From Thermoleophilaceae bacterium (GTDB taxonomy: Bacteria > Actinomycetota > Thermoleophilia > Solirubrobacterales > Thermoleophilaceae), in NCBI GenBank assembly GCA_013695885.1, contig JACCZP010000124.1, positions 1 through 5,282 on the forward strand: DNA of 5,282 nucleotides, in the 5' to 3' direction. The position numbers and the translations under genes are program-made. Shown here piece by piece: positions 1 to 5,282 of the stretch. The notes under the pieces were generated by a model, which worked only from the letters and a program-made list of their open reading frames with translations, did not search any database and had not been told where the DNA came from. Within the stretch, counting starts at the first letter, position 1. Every line of letters begins with the position of its first letter.

Positions 1-446
1 AGCTCACGGGCCTGCCCAACCGCCGGGCGTGGAACGAGGAGCTGCCCCGAGCGAGGGCGCGCGCCGAGAGGGACGGCCGTCCCATGGCCATCGCCATGCT
101 CGACCTGGACCGCTTCAAGGACTACAACGACTCGCACGGCCACCAGGACGGGGATCGCCTCCTCAAGGAGGCCGCCGCCGCATGGCGGGCCGAGCTGCGG
201 GAGGGTGATGTGCTCGCGCGCTACGGCGGCGAGGAGTTCGCCGTGGCGCTCCACCGCTGCGCGCTCGAGGAGGCGCGCGAGATCGTCGAGCGCATGCGCG
301 GCGCCACTCCCGGCGGGGTCACCTGCTCGGCCGGCATCGCCAGCTCCGACGGAGCGGAGGACCCGGCGGCGCTTATCAAGCGTGCCGACCGTGCCCTCTA
401 CCAGGCGAAGGCGGCCGGGCGCGACCGGACCGTCGCCGGCGTCTGA
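1..446 (+). CDS. GGDEF-domain diguanylate cyclase, C-terminal part (5' end outside window)
   Basis: This is the C-terminal catalytic domain of a diguanylate cyclase, which condenses two GTP into the second messenger c-di-GMP. The open frame enters from the left edge (first whole codon at base 3) with LTGLPNRRAW, the usual opening of a GGDEF domain. The metal-binding segment MLDLDRFKDYND follows, then HGHQDGD. The active-site loop is GGEEF at 225-239, an intact and probably active version. An inhibitory I-site RxxD (REGD, 198-209) lies exactly five residues before it, so product feedback inhibition is likely. The domain closes with CSAGIA, ADRALYQAK and GRDR and stops at TGA 444-446 with no further domain. 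The ATG at 84 lies inside the domain and is not the true start. Any sensory or membrane N-terminus is outside the window, so the input signal is unknown. The family is certain; activity is inferred from conserved residues. Confidence 0.95.
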   Translation, partial: LTGLPNRRAWNEELPRARARAERDGRPMAIAMLDLDRFKDYNDSHGHQDGDRLLKEAAAAWRAELREGDVLARYGGEEFAVALHRCALEEAREIVERMRGATPGGVTCSAGIASSDGAEDPAALIKRADRALYQAKAAGRDRTVAGV

Positions 447-489
447 GGTGGTTCGGCGCCCGGTTGCCGGAGTCGCCCGGAGCGCGCCG

Positions 490-495
490 TATCCT
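490..495 (+). promoter_or_regulatory. Candidate -10 element (TATCCT) for pcrA, probably leaderless or near-leaderless
   Basis: TATCCT fits the bacterial -10 pattern TAnnnT and ends eight bases before the GTG start of pcrA. Transcription would therefore begin within a few bases of the start codon. No Shine-Dalgarno-like purine run sits at a usable distance from that GTG, which agrees with leaderless translation as is common in actinobacteria. The best -35 resemblance, TTGCCG at 464-469, is 20 bases upstream, which is too far for a standard sigma-70 spacer. The call therefore rests on the -10 and its position. The rest of the 57-base gap shows only a very short CCGG-ttg-CCGG inverted repeat. 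Confidence 0.45.
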
Positions 496-503
496 CGGAC
501 GAG

Positions 504-2672
504 GTGACCGCTACACCTGCGCAGAGCGAGCTCCTCGAGGGCCTGAACGGGCCCCAGCGCGAGGCGGTCGGCCACGGCGCGGGGCCGCTGCTCGTGCTGG
601 CGGGCGCCGGCTCGGGCAAGACCGCCGTGCTCACCCGGCGCATCGCCCGCCTGCTGGAGACCGGGCAGGCCCGGCCCGATGAGATCCTCGCGATCACGTT
701 CACCAACAAGGCGGCCTCGGAGATGCGCGAGCGGGTGGAGGGCCTGGTCGGCCGGCGCGCCCGCGCGATGTGGGTCATGACCTTCCACTCGGCCTGCGCG
801 CGGATGCTCCGGGCCGACGCCGAGCGTCTCGGCTACACGCGCGGATTCACGATCTACGACTCGGCCGACTCGCTGCGCCTCGTCAAGCGATGTCTCGACG
901 AGCTCGACGTCGACCCCAAGCGCTTCCCGCCGCGGTCCATCCAGCGCCAGATCTCCGACGCGAAGAACAACCTGCGCGACGCCGCGGAGTACCGCGACCG
1001 GATCTCGTCGTTCTTCGAGCAGACCGCCGCCGACGTCTACGAGCTCTACGCGCAGCGCATCCACGCGATGAACGCCATGGACTTCGACGACCTGCTCATG
1101 CGCTGCGTGAACCTGCTCGAGCTGTTCGAGGAGGTGCGCCGGCGCTACCAGGCCTCCTTCCGTCATGTCCTGGTCGACGAGTACCAGGACACCAACCGCG
1201 CCCAGTACCGCTGGCTCCAGCTCCTGGCCGGCGAGCAGCGCAACCTGTGCGTGGTCGGGGACGACGATCAATCGGTCTATTCGTTCCGCGGGGCCGACGT
1301 CCGCAACATCCTCGAGTTCGAGGACGACTATCCCGACGCCCGGGTGGTCAAGCTCGAGCAGAACTACCGCTCGACCCAGACCATCCTCTCCGCGGCCAAC
1401 GCGGTGGTGGCCAACAACCGCGCCCGCAAGGCCAAGGCGCTGTGGAGCGACCGGGGTGAGGGCGACCCGGTGCACGTGCGCGAGCTCGACGACGAGCACG
1501 CCGAGGCGCGCTTCGTGGCCGGCGAGATCGAGCGTCTCGTGGACGAGGGCTGCTCGCGCGACGAGGTCGCGGTCTTCTACCGGGCGAACGCGCAGAGCCG
1601 CGTGCTCGAGGACACCCTGGTCCGGTACGGGGTCGGCTACCAGGTCATCGGCGGCACCAAGTTCTACGACCGCGCCGAGGTCAAGGACGCCCTGTCCTAC
1701 CTCACCGTGCTGGTCAACGGCCAGGATGTCGTGTCCTTCCAGCGGGCCTCGGCCACGCCGCGGCGGGGCCTCGGTCAGACCACGCTCGCCCGCCTCGCCG
1801 GGCATGCCAACACGCTGGGCGAGTCCGTGTGGGAGGTGGCCCGGGAGCCCGAGGCCGTGCCGGCCCTGGGGTCGGCCGCCGTGAAGGCGGTCGGGCGGTT
1901 CATGTCGGTGATGGAGCGCCTCGCCGAGCGCGCGGAGTCCGCGGCGGTCGGAGACCTGCTCCAGGAGACGCTGGACGAGACCGGCTATCTGGACGCCCTG
2001 CGGGCGGAGCGCACGATCGAGGCCGACGGGCGCGTCGAGAACCTCGAGGAGCTGGTGGGCGTCGCCCGTGAGTACGACGCCTCGGCCGAGGAGCCCTCGG
2101 TGGAGGAGTTCCTCCAGCAGGTGGCCCTGTTCGCCGACCAGGACGGACTCCAGGACGACGAGGGACAGGTCACGCTCATGACCCTCCACAACGCGAAGGG
2201 CCTCGAGTACCCGGTCGTCTTCGTGATCGGCATGGAGGACGGCGTCTTCCCCCACATGCGCGCCATCGAGGCCGGCGACGTCGAGGAGGAGCGGCGGCTC
2301 TGCTACGTGGGGATCACCCGCGCGATGCGCGAGCTGTACCTCACGTTCGCCCGGCGGCGCAACCTCTACGGGTCGAGCGACTACAACCTGCCGAGCCGCT
2401 TCCTCGACGAGATACCCGCCCAGCTGACCGACGTCCAGATGCGGGCACCGGCCGCCTCGTCCACCTGGGGTGCCGCGCCGTCGGCGACCGATGCCGCGCG
2501 GCCGACGCCCGGGCCCGGGCCCTCCTTCCGTATGGGCGACGACGTGGTACACGCCGCCTTCGGAGCCGGCACGGTGCTGGCGGTCGAGCCGGGCGGGATC
2601 GTCGTCGTGCGCTTCAAGGACCGCTCCGAGCGCAAGCTGATGGCGGATTACGCCCCGCTGCGCCGGGCGTGA
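504..2672 (+). CDS. pcrA: ATP-dependent 3'-5' DNA helicase PcrA/UvrD (superfamily 1A)
   Basis: This is a full-length 722-residue SF1A helicase, close to the usual PcrA length. It unwinds DNA in repair, removes recombinase filaments and acts at stalled RNA polymerase. Motifs appear in order: Q motif LNGPQREAV (14-22), Walker A AGAGSGKT (33-40), motif Ia ITFTNKAASEM (64-74), Walker B DEYQDT (225-230), motif III GDDDQSVYSFRGAD (252-265), motif IV QNYRST (286-291), GGTKFYDRAEVKD (383-395), motif V TLHNAKGLEYP (560-570) and motif VI RRLCYVGITRA (597-607). After a Pro/Ala-rich linker, residues 675-722 form the Tudor-like tail of PcrA/UvrD (GDDVVHAAFGAGTV, then KLMADYAPL), known in relatives to contact RNA polymerase. 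All catalytic residues look intact. The GTG at 504 is chosen because it places the Q motif at the family-typical position and follows a -10-like element. The stop overlaps the folD start by 4 bases. UvrD1 is an equivalent actinobacterial name. Confidence 0.97.
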   Translation: MTATPAQSELLEGLNGPQREAVGHGAGPLLVLAGAGSGKTAVLTRRIARLLETGQARPDEILAITFTNKAASEMRERVEGLVGRRARAMWVMTFHSACARMLRADAERLGYTRGFTIYDSADSLRLVKRCLDELDVDPKRFPPRSIQRQISDAKNNLRDAAEYRDRISSFFEQTAADVYELYAQRIHAMNAMDFDDLLMRCVNLLELFEEVRRRYQASFRHVLVDEYQDTNRAQYRWLQLLAGEQRNLCVVGDDDQSVYSFRGADVRNILEFEDDYPDARVVKLEQNYRSTQTILSAANAVVANNRARKAKALWSDRGEGDPVHVRELDDEHAEARFVAGEIERLVDEGCSRDEVAVFYRANAQSRVLEDTLVRYGVGYQVIGGTKFYDRAEVKDALSYLTVLVNGQDVVSFQRASATPRRGLGQTTLARLAGHANTLGESVWEVAREPEAVPALGSAAVKAVGRFMSVMERLAERAESAAVGDLLQETLDETGYLDALRAERTIEADGRVENLEELVGVAREYDASAEEPSVEEFLQQVALFADQDGLQDDEGQVTLMTLHNAKGLEYPVVFVIGMEDGVFPHMRAIEAGDVEEERRLCYVGITRAMRELYLTFARRRNLYGSSDYNLPSRFLDEIPAQLTDVQMRAPAASSTWGAAPSATDAARPTPGPGPSFRMGDDVVHAAFGAGTVLAVEPGGIVVVRFKDRSERKLMADYAPLRRA

Positions 2673-3547
2673 CGGCGCCCGGCTCGCCCGGAGGAGCCAC
2701 TGTCATCGACGGCCGAGAGGTGGCTCGAGGCGTCCGCGCCCGGGTCGCGCGAGAGGTGGCCGAGCTGGTGGCCGAGCGAGGGGTGGTGCCCGGGCTTGCC
2801 ACCGTGCTGGTCGGAGAGGACCCGGCGTCGGAGATCTACGTGAGGCGCAAGGGCGAGGCGTGCCGGGAGGTGGGCATGGCCTCGTTCCACCACCCTCTGC
2901 CCGCCGACGCCTCCGCGGACGAGGTCCGTGCGCTGCTGGCGCGGCTGAACGCCGATCCCACCGTGCACGGCGTGCTTCTCCAGCTTCCTCTCCCTCCTCC
3001 GCTCGACGGGGACGCCATGACCGCGACCATCGACCCGGCCAAGGACGTGGACGGCCTCACCCCGGTGAACGCGGGCCTGCTGGCCCGTGGCCGCCCGGGG
3101 CTCGTGCCCTGCACCCCGGCCGGGGTCATGGAGCTCCTGCGTGCGGCCGGCACCGAGCTCACAGGGGCCCGGGCCGTGGTGCTCGGGCGCTCCTCGCTGG
3201 TCGGTCGCCCGCTGGCCGCGCTGCTACTAGCGGCCGACGCCACGGTGGTCCACTGCCACTCGCGCACGCGGGACCTCCCCGCGGCCTGTCGGGAGGGAGA
3301 GGTGCTGATCGCGGCCGCCGGCCGTCCGCGGCTCGTGACTCGGGACATGGTGGCCGAGGGCGCCACGGTGATCGACGTGGGCATCAATCGCACCGACGAG
3401 GGGCTCGTGGGCGACGTCGACTTCGAGGCGGTTCGCGAGCGTGCCGGGGCGATCACGCCGGTGCCGGGCGGCGTCGGACCGGTGACCATCGCCATGCTGC
3501 TCGCGAACACGGTCGAGGCTGCGAGGGCGCAGACCCCGCCCGGTTAA
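2669..3547 (+). CDS. folD: Bifunctional methylenetetrahydrofolate dehydrogenase / methenyltetrahydrofolate cyclohydrolase FolD
   Basis: FolD is a cytosolic enzyme, usually dimeric, that interconverts 5,10-methylene-THF and 10-formyl-THF using NADP+, supplying one-carbon units for purines and formyl-methionine. The 292-residue length is normal. Visible signatures are IDGREVA (13-19), the catalytic YxxxK as Y57-V-R-R-K61, Q105 in LLQLPLP, KDVDG (125-129) with the substrate-binding Asp, PCTPAGVMELL, the nucleotide-binding GRSSLVGRP (173-181), VIDVGINR and the C-terminal PGGVGPVT (266-273). All key active-site positions are present. The GTG at 2669 overlaps the pcrA stop by 4 bases and is the only ordinary start codon in frame before the IDG motif. 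It gives about a dozen residues before IDG, slightly longer than many FolD proteins. A strong GGAGGAG lies just inside this start (see the separate entry). The gene ends in TAA, whereas the other complete genes here end in TGA; that TAA overlaps a -10-like sequence for the next gene. Confidence 0.96.
   Translation: MTAPGSPGGATVIDGREVARGVRARVAREVAELVAERGVVPGLATVLVGEDPASEIYVRRKGEACREVGMASFHHPLPADASADEVRALLARLNADPTVHGVLLQLPLPPPLDGDAMTATIDPAKDVDGLTPVNAGLLARGRPGLVPCTPAGVMELLRAAGTELTGARAVVLGRSSLVGRPLAALLLAADATVVHCHSRTRDLPAACREGEVLIAAAGRPRLVTRDMVAEGATVIDVGINRTDEGLVGDVDFEAVRERAGAITPVPGGVGPVTIAMLLANTVEAARAQTPPG
2690..2696 (+). promoter_or_regulatory. Shine-Dalgarno-like GGAGGAG inside the folD 5' end
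   Basis: GGAGGAG matches the anti-Shine-Dalgarno sequence well. It ends eight bases before an in-frame ATC (2705-2707) that encodes the Ile of the conserved IDG motif. No ATG, GTG or TTG lies in the folD frame at a suitable distance, so a start here would need a rare ATC or GTC codon. It may equally be a chance result of Gly-Gly codons (GGA GGA) in the extended N-terminus. I keep the overlapping GTG as the start and mark this only as an ambiguity. Confidence 0.2.
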
Positions 3548-3550
3548 CCT
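3545..3550 (+). promoter_or_regulatory. Candidate internal -10 element (TAACCT) overlapping the folD stop codon
   Basis: TAACCT fits TAnnnT and ends six bases before the GTG start of the first membrane gene, the spacing expected for a leaderless transcript. Its first three bases are the folD TAA stop. No Shine-Dalgarno sequence precedes the GTG. This is also the only non-overlapping junction inside the operon, so a secondary promoter here would raise expression of the membrane genes and gatCA independently of pcrA-folD. No convincing -35 is visible 16-18 bases upstream. Confidence 0.4.
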
Positions 3551-3556
3551 TTCGAT

Positions 3557-4093
3557 GTGGATCTGCGCCGGCTCCGGCTCGGCGAGTGGATGACCGGCGC
3601 GTTCGGCGCCCTCCTCCTCGTCGCGACCTTCCTCCCCTGGTACGAGCGGCCGATGCAGTGCGTGAGGGCACCCTGCCCGGCGCGGCCCGTGAGCGCGTGG
3701 GAGGCCTTCGCGGTGATCGACTTCGTGGTCGTCCTCGCCGCGCTGTTCGGCATCGCCGCCTGGGTGGTCACCGCCGTTTACCGCGCGCCTGCGGTGCCGA
3801 TGGTGGTGGCTTCGATGACCACCATCGTCGGGATCGTAGGGGTCGCGCTCGTCGTGGTGCGCGTCGCCCTGCCCCCCGACGCGCAGGATCGGGGGGCAGG
3901 CCTCTGGCTCGGACTGGCCGGCATCCTCGGCGTGGCCGTGGGCGCCTGGGTCGCCGTTCGCGACGAGGGATACGGCTTCTGGCCCACCCAGGACCCGAAG
4001 CAGCCCGCCTGGGCATCGCGCGTCGAGATCACAGACCTCCCGGCGCCGCCGCCCGACGCTCCCTCCCCGGACACGGAGGCGCCAGCCCGATGA
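3557..4093 (+). CDS. Small four-helix integral membrane protein of unknown function (paralog 1)
   Basis: I cannot assign a function to this 178-residue protein. Four hydrophobic segments are predicted at about 12-29, 52-75, 80-105 and 114-134. A basic N-terminus (RRLRLR) and a charged, proline-rich tail (about 135-178) imply both ends are cytoplasmic. The first external loop (30-50) follows the signature LPWY and holds two cysteines (C35, C40) in CVRAPC that could form a disulfide. The signature AWEAF (47-51) with D55 leads into helix 2. The same framework recurs in the next gene, so the two appear to be diverged duplicates. GTG 3557 is preferred because it aligns without gaps to the start of the neighbour (shared RRL at 4-6, W11, WY at 28-29) and sits six bases after TAACCT. 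ATG 3590 (M12) is a weaker alternative. The stop overlaps the next start by 4 bases. Similar proteins occur, to my recollection, in Thermoleophilia; I know of no experimental role. Confidence 0.8.
   Translation: MDLRRLRLGEWMTGAFGALLLVATFLPWYERPMQCVRAPCPARPVSAWEAFAVIDFVVVLAALFGIAAWVVTAVYRAPAVPMVVASMTTIVGIVGVALVVVRVALPPDAQDRGAGLWLGLAGILGVAVGAWVAVRDEGYGFWPTQDPKQPAWASRVEITDLPAPPPDAPSPDTEAPAR
4075..4079 (+). promoter_or_regulatory. Ribosome binding site (GGAGG) for the second membrane gene
   Basis: GGAGG ends ten bases before the ATG at 4090. It lies within the last codons of the preceding gene. It supports the ATG at 4090 as the true start and argues against extending this frame upstream, where it is only a shadow of folD and the first membrane gene. 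The spacing is slightly long but usable. Confidence 0.55.
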
Positions 4094-4662
4094 GCTTCCG
4101 CCGTCTCGACCGCTGGCACTGGCTCATGGCCGCCGCCGCCCTCGCGCTGCTGCTGGTCATGGCCTCGGACTGGTACGCCACGAAGTTCGCCGACTCCCTG
4201 CGCCGTGACGAAGGGCTGACCGTCACCGGCGGCGCCCTCTCCGGCGAGCCGGGCCGGGCCCTCGCCCGCGACATCCCCACCGCGGCCGAGCGCCTCGAGC
4301 AGAACGCCTGGCAGGCCTACTGGGCCCCCGATCTCGGCCTGCTGGTGCTCCTGCTGCTCGTCGGCGCGGTCCTCGCCGGCGTCGGCGCCGCCTACGCGCG
4401 CGCGGCCGACCTGAAGATCGACGTCCTCGGCGGCGCTAGCACGATCGTCGCCGGGGTCGGCATCCTGGCCATCGTCGGCGTGCTCCTGCGGCTGGTCGAC
4501 CAGCCGGGGTTCGACGAGATCACCACCGTGCGTGGAGGCGCCTTCCTCGGCCTCCTCGCCCTGGGGGTGCTGGTGTTCGCGGCCTCCCGGGCCATGAAGG
4601 CCGAGCGCTCCACGGCCCCCTCCCGGCCCGCCGCGGCCGGAGCCGCCCCGCGCGTCCGATGA
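4090..4662 (+). CDS. Small four-helix integral membrane protein of unknown function (paralog 2)
   Basis: This is a 190-residue membrane protein with no function I can name. Hydrophobic segments lie at about 11-29, 82-103, 113-136 and 149-168. Basic residues near the N-terminus (RRLDR), between helices 2 and 3 (ARAADLK) and after helix 4 (SRAMKAER) suggest both ends are cytoplasmic. The external loop between helices 1 and 2 (about 30-78) is some 26 residues longer than in the preceding protein and lacks cysteines. Shared landmarks with that protein are RRL (4-6), W11, WY (28-29), AWQAY (73-77) with D81, an arginine at the end of helix 3 (R134) and FLGLL in helix 4. The tail is Ala/Pro-rich. 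The ATG overlaps the previous stop (ATGA) and has GGAGG upstream. The frame stays open to 2860, but the upstream part is low-complexity Arg/Gly/Pro text opposite real genes. A partner or heteromer with the preceding protein is possible but only inferred. Confidence 0.82.
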   Translation: MSFRRLDRWHWLMAAAALALLLVMASDWYATKFADSLRRDEGLTVTGGALSGEPGRALARDIPTAAERLEQNAWQAYWAPDLGLLVLLLLVGAVLAGVGAAYARAADLKIDVLGGASTIVAGVGILAIVGVLLRLVDQPGFDEITTVRGGAFLGLLALGVLVFAASRAMKAERSTAPSRPAAAGAAPRVR

Positions 4663-4943
4663 TCGACCGCGACGAGGTGCTCCACGTCGCGCGCCTCGCG
4701 CGCCTCTCGCTCTCCGACGAGGAGGTGGCCCGCATGTCCGGCGAGCTCTCCCACGTCCTCGAGCATGTGGAGCGGATTGGCGAGCTCGACCTCGAGGGTG
4801 TGGCTCCCACCTCGCACGTCGTGGCCCTCGAGAACGTGCTGCGCGAGGACGAGCCCCGCCCGAGCATCGACCGCGATCGGGCGCTCGCGCCCGCGCCCGA
4901 CCACTCGGCCGGCGGCTTCCGGGTCCCGAGCCCCGGCGCGTGA
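4659..4943 (+). CDS. gatC: Asp-tRNA(Asn)/Glu-tRNA(Gln) amidotransferase subunit C
   Basis: GatC is the small subunit of the GatCAB amidotransferase, which converts misacylated Glu-tRNA(Gln) and/or Asp-tRNA(Asn) to the correct amide forms in the cytosol. It wraps around GatA and GatB as a scaffold. The 94-residue length is typical. Signatures are the N-terminal [17 protein letters not shown] (7-23), the helix with HVLEHVERI (32-40), the GVAPTSHV turn (47-54), LREDEPRPS (61-69) and the C-terminal AGGFRVP (84-90) following a Pro/Ala stretch. The ATG overlaps the upstream stop (ATGA) and is not preceded by a strong Shine-Dalgarno, so it is probably translationally coupled. The end overlaps the gatA start by 4 bases. 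The immediate gatA neighbour confirms the call. Whether the enzyme serves Gln, Asn or both cannot be read from this window. Confidence 0.96.
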   Translation: MIDRDEVLHVARLARLSLSDEEVARMSGELSHVLEHVERIGELDLEGVAPTSHVVALENVLREDEPRPSIDRDRALAPAPDHSAGGFRVPSPGA

Positions 4944-5282
4944 GCGACCTGCTCGAGCTGACCGCGGCGCAGGCGATCGAGCGGATCGAGGCCCGGGAGC
5001 TCGGCGCCGACGAGCTCTTCGACCTCTATCGCGAGCGGGCCGCCGGGGAGGACCTCGGCGCCTTTCTCTCCGTCGCCGGCCGGGACTTCCCGGCGGATCG
5101 CGCGACGAACGGCAGCGCCGACGCCGCGGCGTCGAAGGGGCCGCTGGCCGGGCTGCCGCTGGCGGTCAAGGACCTCTTCTGCGTGGAGGACGTGGAGAGC
5201 ACCGCGGCCTCGCGGATCCTGGCCGGGTACCGCCCGCCGTACAGCGCCACCGCGGTCACACGGCTCCGGGACGCGGGCGCCC
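4940..5282 (+). CDS. gatA: Glu-tRNA(Gln)/Asp-tRNA(Asn) amidotransferase subunit A, N-terminal part (3' end outside window)
   Basis: This is the start of GatA, the amidase-signature subunit that releases ammonia from glutamine for tRNA amidation. About 114 codons are present, out of the family's usual 480 or so, and the frame is open to the right edge. The N-terminus has the [18 protein letters not shown] helix (9-26) and AFLSV (41-45). [12 protein letters not shown] (67-78) follows, carrying the first catalytic residue of the Ser-cisSer-Lys triad, K77. STAASRIL (87-94) and [14 protein letters not shown] continue the domain; the two catalytic serines lie further on, outside the window. GTG 4940 overlaps the gatC stop (GTGA). 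The segment after the lysine reads CVEDVEST, more acidic than the usual CTKGVKTT-like sequence of the family. Residues 49-66, before GPLAG, also diverge from the common Ala-rich helix. The gatC-gatA order makes the assignment firm. Confidence 0.93.
   Translation, partial: MSDLLELTAAQAIERIEARELGADELFDLYRERAAGEDLGAFLSVAGRDFPADRATNGSADAAASKGPLAGLPLAVKDLFCVEDVESTAASRILAGYRPPYSATAVTRLRDAGA

Larger units (their letters stand above)
504..5282 (+). other. Probable single operon pcrA-folD-(two membrane genes)-gatC-gatA
   Basis: All genes from pcrA on share the + strand. The junctions pcrA/folD (GTGA at 2669-2672), membrane gene 1/membrane gene 2 (ATGA at 4090-4093), membrane gene 2/gatC (ATGA at 4659-4662) and gatC/gatA (GTGA at 4940-4943) are 4-base stop-start overlaps. 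Such overlaps usually mean translational coupling by a re-initiating ribosome. Only folD/membrane gene 1 has a gap, of 9 bases. No terminator-like hairpin with a T-run separates the genes. The unit continues past the right edge. Co-transcription is inferred from layout. Confidence 0.75.

Noticed and set aside
84..446. Treating ATG 84 as the start of a complete small GGDEF protein
   Set aside because: The conserved LTGLPNRR motif lies upstream in the same frame from base 3, so the ATG is internal and the gene is cut by the window edge.
447..489. Possible terminator or hairpin after the diguanylate cyclase gene (CCGG-ttg-CCGG)
   Set aside because: The stem is only four base pairs of a self-complementary tetramer with no following T-run. 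In DNA this rich in G+C such repeats occur by chance.
2836..3510. Long antisense open frame opposite folD (224 codons)
   Set aside because: It mirrors a strongly conserved folD. The translation is Ser/Thr/Ala/Arg-rich with no recognisable motif, as expected for the complement of a high-GC gene.
2860..4089. Upstream extension of the second membrane gene's reading frame (a frame open from 2860 to 4662)
   Set aside because: This part is low-complexity Arg/Gly/Pro/Ala translation lying out of frame over folD and membrane gene 1, which have clear family or membrane signatures. ATG 4090 with GGAGG upstream is the natural start.
4392..4904. Antisense open frame opposite membrane gene 2 and gatC (170 codons)
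   Set aside because: It spans two overlapping well-supported genes, has no clear start signal and shows no family signature. It is best explained by the scarcity of stop codons in high-GC DNA.
1..5282. A defence, mobile or CRISPR-type novel system
   Set aside because: There are no repeats with spacers, transposase or integrase motifs, inverted terminal repeats, toxin-antitoxin-like pairs or obvious shift in base composition. PcrA alone next to folD and gatC is a housekeeping helicase and not part of a defence cassette.

Overview
The window is high-GC bacterial DNA (roughly 70% G+C by eye). It is almost fully coding and everything real is on the + strand. It looks like a chromosomal housekeeping region of an actinobacterium. 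I lean towards the Thermoleophilia/Solirubrobacterales, because of GTG starts, leaderless-looking promoters and small four-helix membrane proteins with 'DWY/PWY' and 'AWxAF' signatures, a type I associate with that group from memory. I cannot confirm the taxonomy without a search.

Layout: (1) 1-446 is the 3' part of a GGDEF diguanylate cyclase gene, cut by the left edge. (2) 447-503 is a 57-base gap with a -10-like TATCCT just before the next start and no Shine-Dalgarno. (3) 504-2672 is a full-length PcrA/UvrD helicase. (4) 2669-3547 is folD. (5) 3557-4093 and 4090-4662 are two small integral membrane proteins of unknown function, which appear to be diverged tandem paralogs. (6) 4659-4943 is gatC. 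(7) 4940-5282 is the start of gatA, cut by the right edge.

From pcrA onward the genes read as one transcription unit. Four of the five junctions are 4-base stop/start overlaps (GTGA or ATGA). The only gap is 9 bases, between folD and the first membrane gene, and it carries a possible internal promoter. The operon joins DNA repair/transcription-conflict helicase activity (PcrA), one-carbon folate metabolism (FolD) and tRNA-dependent amidation (GatCAB; gatB would be expected just outside). The membrane pair sits in the middle. These genes have no shared pathway, so the linkage probably reflects co-expression of growth functions.

I found no mobile element, CRISPR array, RNA gene, convincing terminator or defence system. 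The least explained content is the tandem membrane-protein pair and the start-site architecture of its first member.
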